Positions 1-6,272 of a stretch of 6,323 bases of DNA are shown here, one piece after another. This DNA is from UBA1573 sp016794285 (GTDB taxonomy: Bacteria; Pseudomonadota; Alphaproteobacteria; Micavibrionales; Micavibrionaceae). The position numbers were made by a program, and so were the translations under genes. Every line of letters starts with the position of its first letter. Positions within the stretch are counted from its first letter, which is position 1. A model generated the notes under the pieces. That model was given only the letters and a program-made list of their open reading frames with translations, was not told where the DNA came from and ran no database searches. The stretch is from positions 1-6,323 of the forward strand of contig JAEUKO010000082.1 of NCBI GenBank assembly GCA_016794285.1, given 5' to 3'.

Positions 1-132
1 AAATATAAAAGTATGCTGAACATTACGCTACAAAATATGTTAGACGTTGGATCTATTGAGAGAATTTTCAAAAAATATCCCGATTACGATTCAACTATTC
101 TCCGTATAGCCAAGCCATATGAAACGAAGTAG
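1..132 (+). CDS. 3' end of an upstream gene, possibly a family 3 solute-binding protein (partial)
   Basis: Frame 1 is open from the first base to a TAG at 130-132 and encodes the last 43 residues of a protein that starts outside the window. The tail contains an amphipathic stretch (around residues 8-26, MLDVGSIERIFKKYP) that resembles the C-terminal helix of periplasmic amino-acid-binding proteins, where a glycine-Thr/Ser-hydrophobic-x-Lys-Ile-aromatic pattern is usual. The next gene is a GlnQ-type ATPase only 21 bases downstream, which fits a binding-protein/ATPase pair. The sequence shows only the open frame and its spacing. The solute-binding identity is inferred from a short tail and from context, and the fragment could belong to another family or to a binding protein fused to a permease. 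In-frame ATGs at 13 and 37 exist, but neither has a convincing ribosome binding site. Confidence 0.5.
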   Translation, partial: KYKSMLNITLQNMLDVGSIERIFKKYPDYDSTILRIAKPYETK

Positions 133-153
133 CTTTTCAACGAGTAGGTAAAA

Positions 154-885
154 ATGCTCTCCGCCAGAGACGTTCATAAATCTTTCGACAGCAATCATGT
201 CCTGCGCGGGATTGATCTGGATATTGCGCCGGGCACTATTACCTGTGCGATTGGGCCCAGCGGAACGGGGAAAACAACCTTGCTCCGCGCTTTGGCTATG
301 CTCGATTACCCAGACAAGGGAAGCATCACGATTGATGGGGTGGATTATCGTTTCCCGATGAACCCCAAAGAAAAAATTGTTCCGCCGTGGCCCCACCTTA
401 CGGTTGTTTTTCAATCGCTTTTTCTGTGGCCGCACTTAACCTTGCGGGAGAATATCCTTCTTCCTGCCCGCAAGCATAACCCCAAAGGATGTGAAAAAGA
501 CCTTATAGGGCTTATAAAGCTCTTTGAAATGGATGGCTTTATCAACAACTACCCCAACGAGTCCTCTCTGGGGCAGCGTCAACGTGTGGCTCTGGCTCGC
601 GCTCTTATTCTTAACCCGCGGTATTTGTTGCTCGATGAAATTACCTCGGCTCTTGATGTGGAACAGGCAGGCCGGATTCTAACCAAATTGGGCCATTTGA
701 AAGAGCAGGGGATAGGTGTTTTTCTGATTACCCATCAGGTGGGTTTTGCCCGCAGAATGGCGGACCAGATTGTCTTCATGGAAGGCGGAAAAGTGGTAGA
801 ATCAGGAACCCCCGCTATTCTGGCCAATCCAGAAACCGCTAGATTGCGGGAGTTTTTATCTATGGCCGGAGTATTGCAAACGTGA
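154..885 (+). CDS. GlnQ-like ABC transporter ATPase (polar amino acid uptake type)
   Basis: Cytoplasmic nucleotide-binding subunit of 243 residues, the usual length for GlnQ/HisP-like ATPases that power amino acid import. Visible motifs are Walker A GPSGTGKT (34-41), Q-loop Gln87 followed by the LFLWPHLTLREN segment typical of this group, Walker B LLLDE (158-162, catalytic Glu162), D-loop SALD (165-168) and switch His194. The signature is odd: residues 137-144 read SSLGQRQR where LSGGQQQR is expected, so the first Leu is Ser and the third-position Gly is Leu. Start chosen: ATG at 154, with a weak GTAGG at 144-148. The stop overlaps the GTG start of the next gene. No import permease follows. 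If this is a real importer ATPase, its permease must lie upstream of the window or be fused to the preceding gene. Family membership is secure; the amino acid substrate is inferred. Confidence 0.9.
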   Translation: MLSARDVHKSFDSNHVLRGIDLDIAPGTITCAIGPSGTGKTTLLRALAMLDYPDKGSITIDGVDYRFPMNPKEKIVPPWPHLTVVFQSLFLWPHLTLRENILLPARKHNPKGCEKDLIGLIKLFEMDGFINNYPNESSLGQRQRVALARALILNPRYLLLDEITSALDVEQAGRILTKLGHLKEQGIGVFLITHQVGFARRMADQIVFMEGGKVVESGTPAILANPETARLREFLSMAGVLQT

Positions 886-1877
886 ATATCGCCATCGAAG
901 TTAAAAACCTGACCAAACGCTTTAAGCTTCGCAAAAAAGGGCAGGGGTCGTTCAAATCTTTTTTTATGCCGGAATTTACGCTCTCCGAAGCGGTCCGCAA
1001 TCTCTCTTTCTCTCTTGAGCAGGGAGAACGGGTCGCTTTTGTTGGGCCAAATGGTGCAGGAAAATCAACCACAATCAAAATGCTTTGCGGTATTTTACAT
1101 CCGGATAGTGGGGACGTGCAGATCAACGGTCTTGCTCCGTGGATTGATCGTTCGGCATTGGCACGGCAGATCGGAACGGTATTTGGACAGAGGTCCCAGC
1201 TTTGGTATCACCTGCCGGCTAGCGATACCTTTGATATGCTTACCTACGCTTATGAACTTGACCCACTGATAGCCAAGCGGCGTATTGCAGAACTACTTGA
1301 GGCTTTTGCGGCTACAGATTTGGTTCACAGGCCCGTTCGGCAACTCTCGCTCGGGGAGAGAATGCGCTGTGAAATTATTGCCAGCCTTATTCACAAACCA
1401 AAGATCCTTTTTCTGGACGAGCCAACGGTGGGGCTGGATGTGGTCTCGAAAGGGGTCATTCGCGATTTGGTTCGCCAAACATCGGACGTGGACGGCACGA
1501 CTGTCCTTTTGACTTCGCATGATACCGGAGATATGGAGCGGGTTTGCGACCGTGTGATTGTGATTGACCACGGCCAGATTGTCACGGACCAAAAGGTCAA
1601 AGACCTGCGCTCTTCCTACATTCGTGAGAAGGTTGTGACCTTGGCCATGAAAGAACCCCAAATAGATTTGGACCTTGCGGGCGTTCGGGTGCTGGAAAAA
1701 ATGCCCCATCACCTTAAACTGTCTGTTTCAACAGATGAAATGTCTATTGAAGCCTTGCTCCAAGCTGTTATGCCCAAGACAGGCTTTGATGATCTGACGA
1801 TTGAAGATCCTTCCGCCGAAGACATTATCAAAGAAATCTACCGCCGCAGCGGACTGTCAAATCTGGCTGCTCAATGA
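882..1877 (+). CDS. ABC-2 exporter ATPase, COG4586/NatA-like
   Basis: ATPase subunit of 331 residues that would drive the two permeases encoded immediately downstream. Residues 1-45 include a charged insertion (about 15-36) between the first strand and Walker A, as is usual for this group. Walker A GPNGAGKS is at 55-62, the Q-loop Gln103 lies in VFGQRSQLWYHLP, the signature LSLGERMR is at 155-162, Walker B ILFLDE at 175-180 and switch His213 in LLTSHD. About 95 C-terminal residues form an accessory domain, as in NatA-type exporters. The start is GTG at 882, sharing GTGA with the stop of the previous gene; GGAG at 868-871 is a usable ribosome binding site. The 331-residue length and the LSLGE signature match the COG4586 family. 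Related three-gene sets have, from memory, been linked to viologen export in a cyanobacterium, but the substrate here cannot be read from sequence. Confidence 0.92.
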   Translation: MNIAIEVKNLTKRFKLRKKGQGSFKSFFMPEFTLSEAVRNLSFSLEQGERVAFVGPNGAGKSTTIKMLCGILHPDSGDVQINGLAPWIDRSALARQIGTVFGQRSQLWYHLPASDTFDMLTYAYELDPLIAKRRIAELLEAFAATDLVHRPVRQLSLGERMRCEIIASLIHKPKILFLDEPTVGLDVVSKGVIRDLVRQTSDVDGTTVLLTSHDTGDMERVCDRVIVIDHGQIVTDQKVKDLRSSYIREKVVTLAMKEPQIDLDLAGVRVLEKMPHHLKLSVSTDEMSIEALLQAVMPKTGFDDLTIEDPSAEDIIKEIYRRSGLSNLAAQ

Positions 1878-2665
1878 TTAAATATTTTCACATTGCCCGC
1901 ATTGCCCTGCAAGATCATATGTCGCACATAATTCGCCAAGCAACGCGGTTTATGGTTTTTATGCTTCAAGTCTCTGTCATGACTATTATGTGGCGAATGA
2001 TTTACCAATCTGGATATGGACCATCTGAAATCAGTTTTACCAATATGTGTTGGTATCTTGGTTTCGCCCAGATGGTACTGTTTTTGTCCCCTCGGTTGGT
2101 GAGTGTAATTGATTATGATGTTCGCTCTGGCAACGTTGCTTATTTCCTGACTCGTCCGATTCCCTATTTGTGGATGCGTTTTGCTGAGGGAACAGGGGCT
2201 CTTATTGGGATGTGTGGACTCTATTTTACGCTTGGCACAGCGTTTATCTATTTTTTCGCCGGAGGGTGGCCAGATTCGGGGATCATGACGGTTTTCGTTG
2301 TCTTAAGCAGTCTGTTCATAGCAAGCCTAATACACCTCATGTTTCAACTCTCTTGTGGTCTTTCTGCTTTTTGGACGCACGAGGCTAATATTGTCTACTA
2401 TGCCTATCAAAAAATGTTCATTCTCTTTGGTGGGTGCTATATGCCCCTCTCTCTTTATCCCTCGTTTTTTGGTGGAGATGTTCTTAAGTTCCTGCCATTT
2501 TCTGCTATGATGAATGGTCCATGCAGTCTTGTTTTTGCGGATAATCTGGGAACAGCTTGGGTTCAACTTATTTTTTTGCAGATCTTTTGGTATGGTGTGG
2601 CCGGACTTCTTGCCTATAAGACCTATGACGCCTGCCTGCGGAGGGTAGAAGTCAATGGGGGGTAG
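1874..2665 (+). CDS. ABC-2 family exporter permease, COG4587-like
   Basis: Integral inner-membrane protein of 263 residues with about six hydrophobic segments (roughly 26-44, 57-77, 106-130, 137-160, 176-196 and 227-248). A short amphipathic N-terminus precedes the first segment. After the second segment comes DVRSGNVAYFLTRPIPY (82-98). This kind of segment, with Ser-Gly-x-x-x-Tyr/Glu-x-Leu-x-x-Pro, is the conserved cytoplasmic coupling region of this permease family and probably contacts the COG4586-type ATPase. Its ATG overlaps the stop of the ATPase gene as ATGA and has no clear Shine-Dalgarno sequence, so translation probably depends on ribosomes finishing the upstream gene. With the next gene it should form a heterodimeric membrane channel. 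The transported compound is unknown. Confidence 0.88.
   Translation: MIKYFHIARIALQDHMSHIIRQATRFMVFMLQVSVMTIMWRMIYQSGYGPSEISFTNMCWYLGFAQMVLFLSPRLVSVIDYDVRSGNVAYFLTRPIPYLWMRFAEGTGALIGMCGLYFTLGTAFIYFFAGGWPDSGIMTVFVVLSSLFIASLIHLMFQLSCGLSAFWTHEANIVYYAYQKMFILFGGCYMPLSLYPSFFGGDVLKFLPFSAMMNGPCSLVFADNLGTAWVQLIFLQIFWYGVAGLLAYKTYDACLRRVEVNGG
2640..2645 (+). promoter_or_regulatory. Ribosome binding site of the second permease gene
   Basis: GGAGGG sits 9 bases before the ATG at 2655, inside the end of the first permease gene. It is the strongest Shine-Dalgarno match in the operon and fixes the second permease start at 2655, giving an 11-base overlap rather than a start at the later in-frame ATG (codon 9). 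Confidence 0.75.
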
Positions 2666-3440
2666 TTTCCGTTACGCAATGGCCTTAATGGGGATGGTGC
2701 TTAAATCGGCGGCCAGTCAACGGGGCGCAGTGTTGCTGCGCGGAGCGTCCAGCCTCCTTATTCATCTCTGCTATATTCCTGTATGGTTTGTGATGTTCAG
2801 CCGGATTCCTTCAATCAATGGATGGGGGATTGAACACGCCCTGTTAGCCTATGCGGTGGCAACGTCTTGCTGGGGACTTGTTTCTCTTTTGGCCTATGGT
2901 CTCAGAACCATTCCAGAGCAGATTGATAACGGAGAAATGGATGGTTATTTAACCTTGCCCCAACCTGTGCTGATTAGTGCTGCGATTTGCACATCAAAGT
3001 CAACGGGATTGGGAGAGGTTATTTTTGGGATAGCTGTTTGTGTCTATGCGGGAATTCATTACGGAACCAACCTTTCCTACCTGCCCTTACTCATCCTGCT
3101 AGGCTCGGCTATCTTGGCTGGTGGAGTTTTGTTTATTGCCTCTCTTGGTTTTTGGATGCGTCAATATTACAGCTCGGCAGAGGAAATTTATTTTAACTTG
3201 AACCTAATGTCCTCTCGTCCGGCTCCGATTTTTACTGGGGTTTTTCAGCTTATTTCTCTGACGATTTTGCCTTTCGGGCTCATGACTCATGCTCCGATTC
3301 AGATGGTCGCCGCACACCAAACCAGTCTGCTTTCCCTTGTTATAATCGGAGTGGTTGGATATTGCATATTCAGTATTTCCTTCTTTTACCTTGGCCTCAA
3401 ACGCTATGAATCGGGAAACCGTTTCGGGGTTAGGGGGTAG
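2655..3440 (+). CDS. ABC-2 family exporter permease, COG3694-like
   Basis: Second membrane subunit of the exporter, 261 residues, with about six hydrophobic segments (roughly 30-48, 62-82, 105-135, 140-165, 190-215 and 222-246). IDNGEMDGYLTLPQPV (90-105) after the second segment is the counterpart of the coupling motif in the partner permease and is close to the form usual in COG3694 proteins. The C-terminus YESGNRFGVRG, a short basic tail, is also typical of the family. The start overlaps the end of the first permease gene by 11 bases. The gene is the last of the plus-strand operon, and its final 11 bases overlap the end of the convergent hydrolase gene. Because the two permeases are different and adjacent, a heterodimer with two copies of the 882-1877 ATPase is the expected complex; this is known of the family rather than shown here. 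Confidence 0.88.
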   Translation: MGGSFRYAMALMGMVLKSAASQRGAVLLRGASSLLIHLCYIPVWFVMFSRIPSINGWGIEHALLAYAVATSCWGLVSLLAYGLRTIPEQIDNGEMDGYLTLPQPVLISAAICTSKSTGLGEVIFGIAVCVYAGIHYGTNLSYLPLLILLGSAILAGGVLFIASLGFWMRQYYSSAEEIYFNLNLMSSRPAPIFTGVFQLISLTILPFGLMTHAPIQMVAAHQTSLLSLVIIGVVGYCIFSISFFYLGLKRYESGNRFGVRG

Positions 3441-4503
3441 TAGTAGAACACCCCGTGCTTTCCGTCATCATAAAATGGTTAGGCAACCCGTAGGCAGCGC
3501 GGAAAAGATTCACAATGAGTTCGCTATCAGCTTTTTTAATCTCTAGACGAGCATAAGAAAGATAGTGTGCATGAACGCGGCCTTCTTCGTCTGTGGTTAT
3601 TTTGAAATTCAGTCCCCACCAGCCAAATAGAGACTCCCCGGGAACTCCATAACGGGCATCAGTGACAAAAATCTCTCCCTTTTGGGGCACTTCCGATATG
3701 CTGAGGTTTTCTCCAGAAAACCAGTTAAGAAGCTTTCCTTCTTCGGTTTCTAAAATAGCCTGACGGACGGGGGAGGGTGCTTGTGTCTGACACTCCCAAA
3801 CAATAGTAGATGGTGCAAAGGTCGAGACAAAGCCAACGCGGAGTTGATTGTCTTCTTTCACGACAACACGGCGCAGATAGGGCTGAAACATGGTCGTGAA
3901 TACGTCCAGATCTTGATAGGCAATCTGTTCTTTTTCAAGTTGTATGCGGGCCAAAGAGTCTGCCTTTGTATTAATATACCAACCATAAAAAAGATAAGCG
4001 GTTGTAAGCGTTAGAGCGATGCTCGCAAGAGTTTGAGCATAGGGCCGCAGCCGCCCAGAAAAAGGCAAGGCCATAGCCAGAAGCAAAGTCAGGGTATAAA
4101 TGGGATCTATAATTGAAACGCCGGATATTTCAAAACGGTGAGAGCTGAAAGGCGCGAGAAGTTGGGTTCCGTATATTGTGAACAAATCAAGCAAGGGATG
4201 GGTGAAGAGGCTGAGCCCCATGATGGCGATCCACGGAACTAGATGGCCCGCCTGCCTTCCATAGTGTCGCCACAATCCCCAACCCATCAAGTATCCCAAA
4301 ACTGGACCAAACCAAAGAGAATGGGTGATATGGCGGTGATATTTCCAACTGCCAAACTCGTCAGTCAGAGGGGTCGTAATGACATCCAGATCAGGGATCA
4401 ATCCGCCAAGCCCGCCAAAGACCAGAGACTTCACCCCAAATTTTCTGTAACCAATTGCTTGACCAATACAAGCTCCAAGGGCGATTTGAGTGAAACTGTC
4501 CAT
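3430..4503 (-). CDS. YdjM/DUF457-family membrane-bound putative metal-dependent hydrolase
   Basis: A 357-residue protein of the COG1988 / PF04307 family. The N-terminal half (1-178) is membrane-embedded and holds the family's conserved acidic and histidine residues: MDSFTQ at the start, PDLD (37-40, Asp38 and Asp40), HRHITHS (56-62, His56, His58 and His61), THPLLD (101-106, His102 and Asp106) and Asp133 in SIIDPIY. Hydrophobic segments lie near 24-37, 64-78, 90-108, 131-149 and 158-176. The C-terminal half (about 180-357) is soluble, rich in beta-type sequence, and has no motif I recognise. The putative metal ligands are intact, but the reaction and substrate of the family are unknown. The ATG at 4503 matches the usual family start (MDxxTQ), although no Shine-Dalgarno sequence precedes it. 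Last gene of the minus-strand cluster, converging on the exporter operon. Confidence 0.87.
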   Translation of the reverse strand: MDSFTQIALGACIGQAIGYRKFGVKSLVFGGLGGLIPDLDVITTPLTDEFGSWKYHRHITHSLWFGPVLGYLMGWGLWRHYGRQAGHLVPWIAIMGLSLFTHPLLDLFTIYGTQLLAPFSSHRFEISGVSIIDPIYTLTLLLAMALPFSGRLRPYAQTLASIALTLTTAYLFYGWYINTKADSLARIQLEKEQIAYQDLDVFTTMFQPYLRRVVVKEDNQLRVGFVSTFAPSTIVWECQTQAPSPVRQAILETEEGKLLNWFSGENLSISEVPQKGEIFVTDARYGVPGESLFGWWGLNFKITTDEEGRVHAHYLSYARLEIKKADSELIVNLFRAAYGLPNHFMMTESTGCSTTTP

Positions 4504-4554
4504 GAGTAAACTATAAATATTTCTTGTTAAGGAAAGATTGGAGAGTGAAGGGGA
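4504..4554 (-). other. Short AT-rich gap before the hydrolase gene
   Basis: Fifty-one bases between the small membrane protein gene and the hydrolase gene. Read on the minus strand it contains TATAGT (4515-4510), one mismatch from the -10 consensus, only 6 bases before the hydrolase ATG. No -35 partner is convincing and no Shine-Dalgarno sequence is visible. It could be a promoter giving a leaderless message or just AT-rich spacer. Confidence 0.2.
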
Positions 4555-4749
4555 TTATTCAGCTCGCTTGTTTTTGTTTTTTTCAATGTTATCTGCAGCC
4601 TTCTGGCGTTCTCTGTCTGCTCCCCACAACATAAAAGTGGACAGAACCCCGCCAGCAAACGAGTCTTTCAGCATAGCAACAACAAATATGCCCAATGCAA
4701 CGCACAGCAAACAAATCGAAAAATAGTATTCAGGATCTAACTTTTTCAT
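4555..4749 (-). CDS. Small membrane protein of unknown function
   Basis: Encodes 64 residues from the ATG at 4749; a GTG at 4755 would add two residues. Neither start has a good ribosome binding site. The product has a strongly hydrophobic segment at residues 8-27 (YYFSICLLCVALGIFVVAML), a second shorter one at about 30-44 containing FAGGVLSTFMLWGA, and a very polar lysine- and glutamate-rich tail (45-64). It is therefore probably a one- or two-pass inner-membrane peptide with a cytoplasmic tail. I do not recognise the family. Its support as a gene comes from the clean membrane-segment-plus-charged-tail design, from filling the gap between two same-strand genes, and from the lack of any better frame there. 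A false call cannot be excluded at this length. Confidence 0.55.
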   Translation of the reverse strand: MKKLDPEYYFSICLLCVALGIFVVAMLKDSFAGGVLSTFMLWGADRERQKAADNIEKNKNKRAE

Positions 4750-4823
4750 GCTCACAGAATAGTTTATTTTGGAGGCTATACCCAGAAAAAATTTATTTAG
4801 GCATCAAAAAAAAACAGTAAATC

Positions 4824-5609
4824 TCAACTGGGAACCCTTTCCAGATGGTTCACAACGATTTGGCGTAAAGATGTCAGAAGATCAAGCCTTGAGGCTTCAT
4901 GCCGATGGGCTTTTTCAAAGAGAAGGCGCAAGGGAGGAGAACCCCCAATCGTTGCCGGTGCAATTTCAGGGTGAACACTCACTCCCATTAACAACCCAAG
5001 CCCCAGAGAATGCGTAAATCCGGCCACGGGGTGAGAAGCAATATCTGCGTACCGCAAAAAAACCTGCGTGTCTTCGTGGTCCTCTGGATATAGGGCTGGA
5101 CCGTTAATGTCAAAAGCGCGAACCAACGAGCCTCCCTCGCTTCCCTGAAGCCTTGCCAAAACGATGTCGTTTGTTGCAGGAAGTCCCCTATGGGCCCGAG
5201 TTTTATGATGATAGGCCGGACCAATTGCCTCTCCCTTAACCAATCCCAATCCTTTCTTGTTTTTGTGAATTCCATTCCGGCACCGATATTCCATCGAAGA
5301 CAGCATATAATAGGCTGCCGCACACTCTCCCCAAATAACCAAACCTTCTTCAACCAGTTCTTGCAGAAGGTTTTTTTTGCTCTGAGGGATCAGGTCAGGG
5401 TAGGGGCTTTCTTCGCCAACAATCCCTGGTAAAACCAAAAGATTGTAAGCCGATAAGTGGGATTTTGTCAGATGATGGTGATTGATCTGGGTAATCGGAC
5501 ACCCCATGAAAAGACCGTGTAACATGAAAATCAGGTCATGGGAATACAACCCCCTCCCACTCAGACAGGCAATGCGGATCGGTGGATAGAGGTTGTCGTT
5601 TTGGGGCAT
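4824..5609 (-). CDS. Stand-alone BPL_N-like glutamine-amidotransferase-fold protein
   Basis: A 261-residue protein resembling the N-terminal domain of eukaryotic-type biotin-protein ligases (BPL_N, PF09825), a class I glutamine amidotransferase-like fold, without any ligase domain. The first strand RIACLSGRGLY (12-22) and LLVLPGIVGEESPY (57-70) match the fold. The nucleophile elbow is WGECAAAYY (93-101), placing the candidate catalytic cysteine at Cys96; the usual GxCxG has Ala at its last position (Ala98). GVSVHPE (209-215) supplies His213 and Glu215, so a Cys-His-Glu triad looks complete. No signal peptide is evident. The ATG overlaps the stop of the upstream membrane-protein gene as TAATG and has no Shine-Dalgarno sequence, so coupled translation is likely. 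Bacterial stand-alone members have no agreed function. It could be an amidotransferase, an amidase or peptidase-like enzyme, or a binding protein. Confidence 0.8.
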   Translation of the reverse strand: MPQNDNLYPPIRIACLSGRGLYSHDLIFMLHGLFMGCPITQINHHHLTKSHLSAYNLLVLPGIVGEESPYPDLIPQSKKNLLQELVEEGLVIWGECAAAYYMLSSMEYRCRNGIHKNKKGLGLVKGEAIGPAYHHKTRAHRGLPATNDIVLARLQGSEGGSLVRAFDINGPALYPEDHEDTQVFLRYADIASHPVAGFTHSLGLGLLMGVSVHPEIAPATIGGSPPLRLLFEKAHRHEASRLDLLTSLRQIVVNHLERVPS

Positions 5610-6175
5610 TATCGATCGTTGAAAACAAGATCGTAGATAATAAATCGCGAGAATTCATCGCAGGCCATCCCCAGAATGGATAGAGCGGCTCCCAGCATCC
5701 AGTTGATCCGAAAAACAGTGGACAGGGTAAAGGCAAAATAACAGTAGGCATAAAGATCAAGACAAATGAGAAATGGATAGGCTTCGTCCCATGTATATTT
5801 TTCCATGTTTACAGCTGTCCACAGCGGAGTCATGATGCAGAATGTCGTGATGTTGATCCAGTTGAAGATGGAGACAAATCGGGGAAAAAATTCGTCCCGC
5901 CCTAACTGCTTAGCTGCCATGTAAATAGCCGGAAGATACAACGAACAGTAGAGAAGAAAAGAGGAGGAAAATCGAAAAAAAATCTCTCCATACGATAAAT
6001 TTTGAAAGTCAGGGTTCACCTGCGCCATGAATGTTTGGGCCAAAAGAAAAAGTAGAGCAATTAAGAAAGATTTTTTTGCGTCTTCCTGCGTATTTTCAAA
6101 TCGATAGACACCAGCAACAAAGAAAAGGGGAATCTCAGCGCATCCCTTCAGGGCCTCAGACAGTTTTTGGGACAT
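5609..6175 (-). CDS. Multi-pass membrane protein of unknown function (Yip1-like layout)
   Basis: A 188-residue protein. A polar N-terminal stretch (1-33) is followed by about five hydrophobic segments (roughly 35-52, 68-91, 101-125, 134-155 and 158-178). The order and the motif AAKQLGRDEFFPRFVSIFNW (about 87-106), a loop followed by an asparagine-tryptophan pair at the start of a membrane segment, recall Yip1-like membrane proteins and a conserved hypothetical family I associate with Rhodospirillales-type alphaproteobacteria. This is resemblance from memory, not an alignment. The ATG at 6175 is preceded by GGAGA (6190-6186) at a spacing of 10 bases, which supports this start. The stop shares one base with the ATG of the BPL_N-like gene, so the two products are probably made together and may act together at the inner membrane. 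Confidence 0.72.
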   Translation of the reverse strand: MSQKLSEALKGCAEIPLFFVAGVYRFENTQEDAKKSFLIALLFLLAQTFMAQVNPDFQNLSYGEIFFRFSSSFLLYCSLYLPAIYMAAKQLGRDEFFPRFVSIFNWINITTFCIMTPLWTAVNMEKYTWDEAYPFLICLDLYAYCYFAFTLSTVFRINWMLGAALSILGMACDEFSRFIIYDLVFNDR

Positions 6176-6185
6176 AATGAAATAT

Positions 6186-6190
6186 TCTCC
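6186..6190 (-). promoter_or_regulatory. Ribosome binding site of the membrane protein gene
   Basis: GGAGA on the minus strand, 10 bases before the ATG at 6175. It is the only clear Shine-Dalgarno sequence in the minus-strand cluster and supports this gene as the first translated one. Confidence 0.6.
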
Positions 6191-6224
6191 ATGTTAAGCC
6201 ACTGCGTTCTAAGTCGCCGGAGAC

Positions 6225-6252
6225 ATTATTCCAGAAAGTTGCGGGCTTGAAA
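6225..6252 (-). promoter_or_regulatory. Possible sigma70-type promoter for the minus-strand cluster
   Basis: On the minus strand, TTTCAA (6252-6247) and AATAAT (6230-6225, one mismatch to TATAAT) are separated by 16 bases, about 50 bases before the first gene of the cluster. The -35 match is poor. The LexA-type box lies about 20 bases further upstream. This is a pattern match only. A second -10-like hexamer, TCTAAT (6274-6269), overlaps the LexA-type box but lacks a good -35 partner. Confidence 0.25.
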
Positions 6253-6272
6253 AGAAGAGATAGATGTTATTA

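Noticed and set aside
91..435. Open frame of 114 codons on the minus strand over the start of the first ATPase gene
   Set aside because: It lies antisense to a gene with full ABC ATPase motifs and its product shows no family features; treated as a shadow.
388..441. Repeated WPHLT in the GlnQ-like ATPase (residues 79-83 and 92-96)
   Set aside because: The second copy is the normal post-Q-loop PHLT of the family. The first precedes the Q-loop, and I recall similar residues there in related ATPases, so a local duplication is not needed to explain it.
1293..1712. Open frame of 139 codons on the minus strand inside the exporter ATPase gene
   Set aside because: Antisense to the region encoding the signature, Walker B and switch histidine; its composition looks like an out-of-frame translation.
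4756..4823. AT-rich gap with TATAGC and other -10-like hexamers on the minus strand before the small membrane protein
   Set aside because: The best -35-like element (TTGATG) is 21 bases from TATAGC, too far for a standard promoter, and the low complexity makes such matches expected.
4806..4850. Possible intrinsic terminator after the BPL_N-like gene: a run of nine T on the minus strand (4814-4806) with short inverted repeats upstream
   Set aside because: The nearest stems are only about 4 uninterrupted pairs on the minus strand (CAGT/ACTG with an 8-base loop, or GGAA/TTCC inside the gene end). The longer CTGG...CCAG pairing has an A-C mismatch and ends 13 bases before the T-run. Not strong enough to call.
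4988..5353. Open frame of 121 codons overlapping the BPL_N-like gene on the same strand
   Set aside because: It overlaps the frame that carries the Cys-His-Glu motifs and upstream coupling; no independent start signal or protein features.
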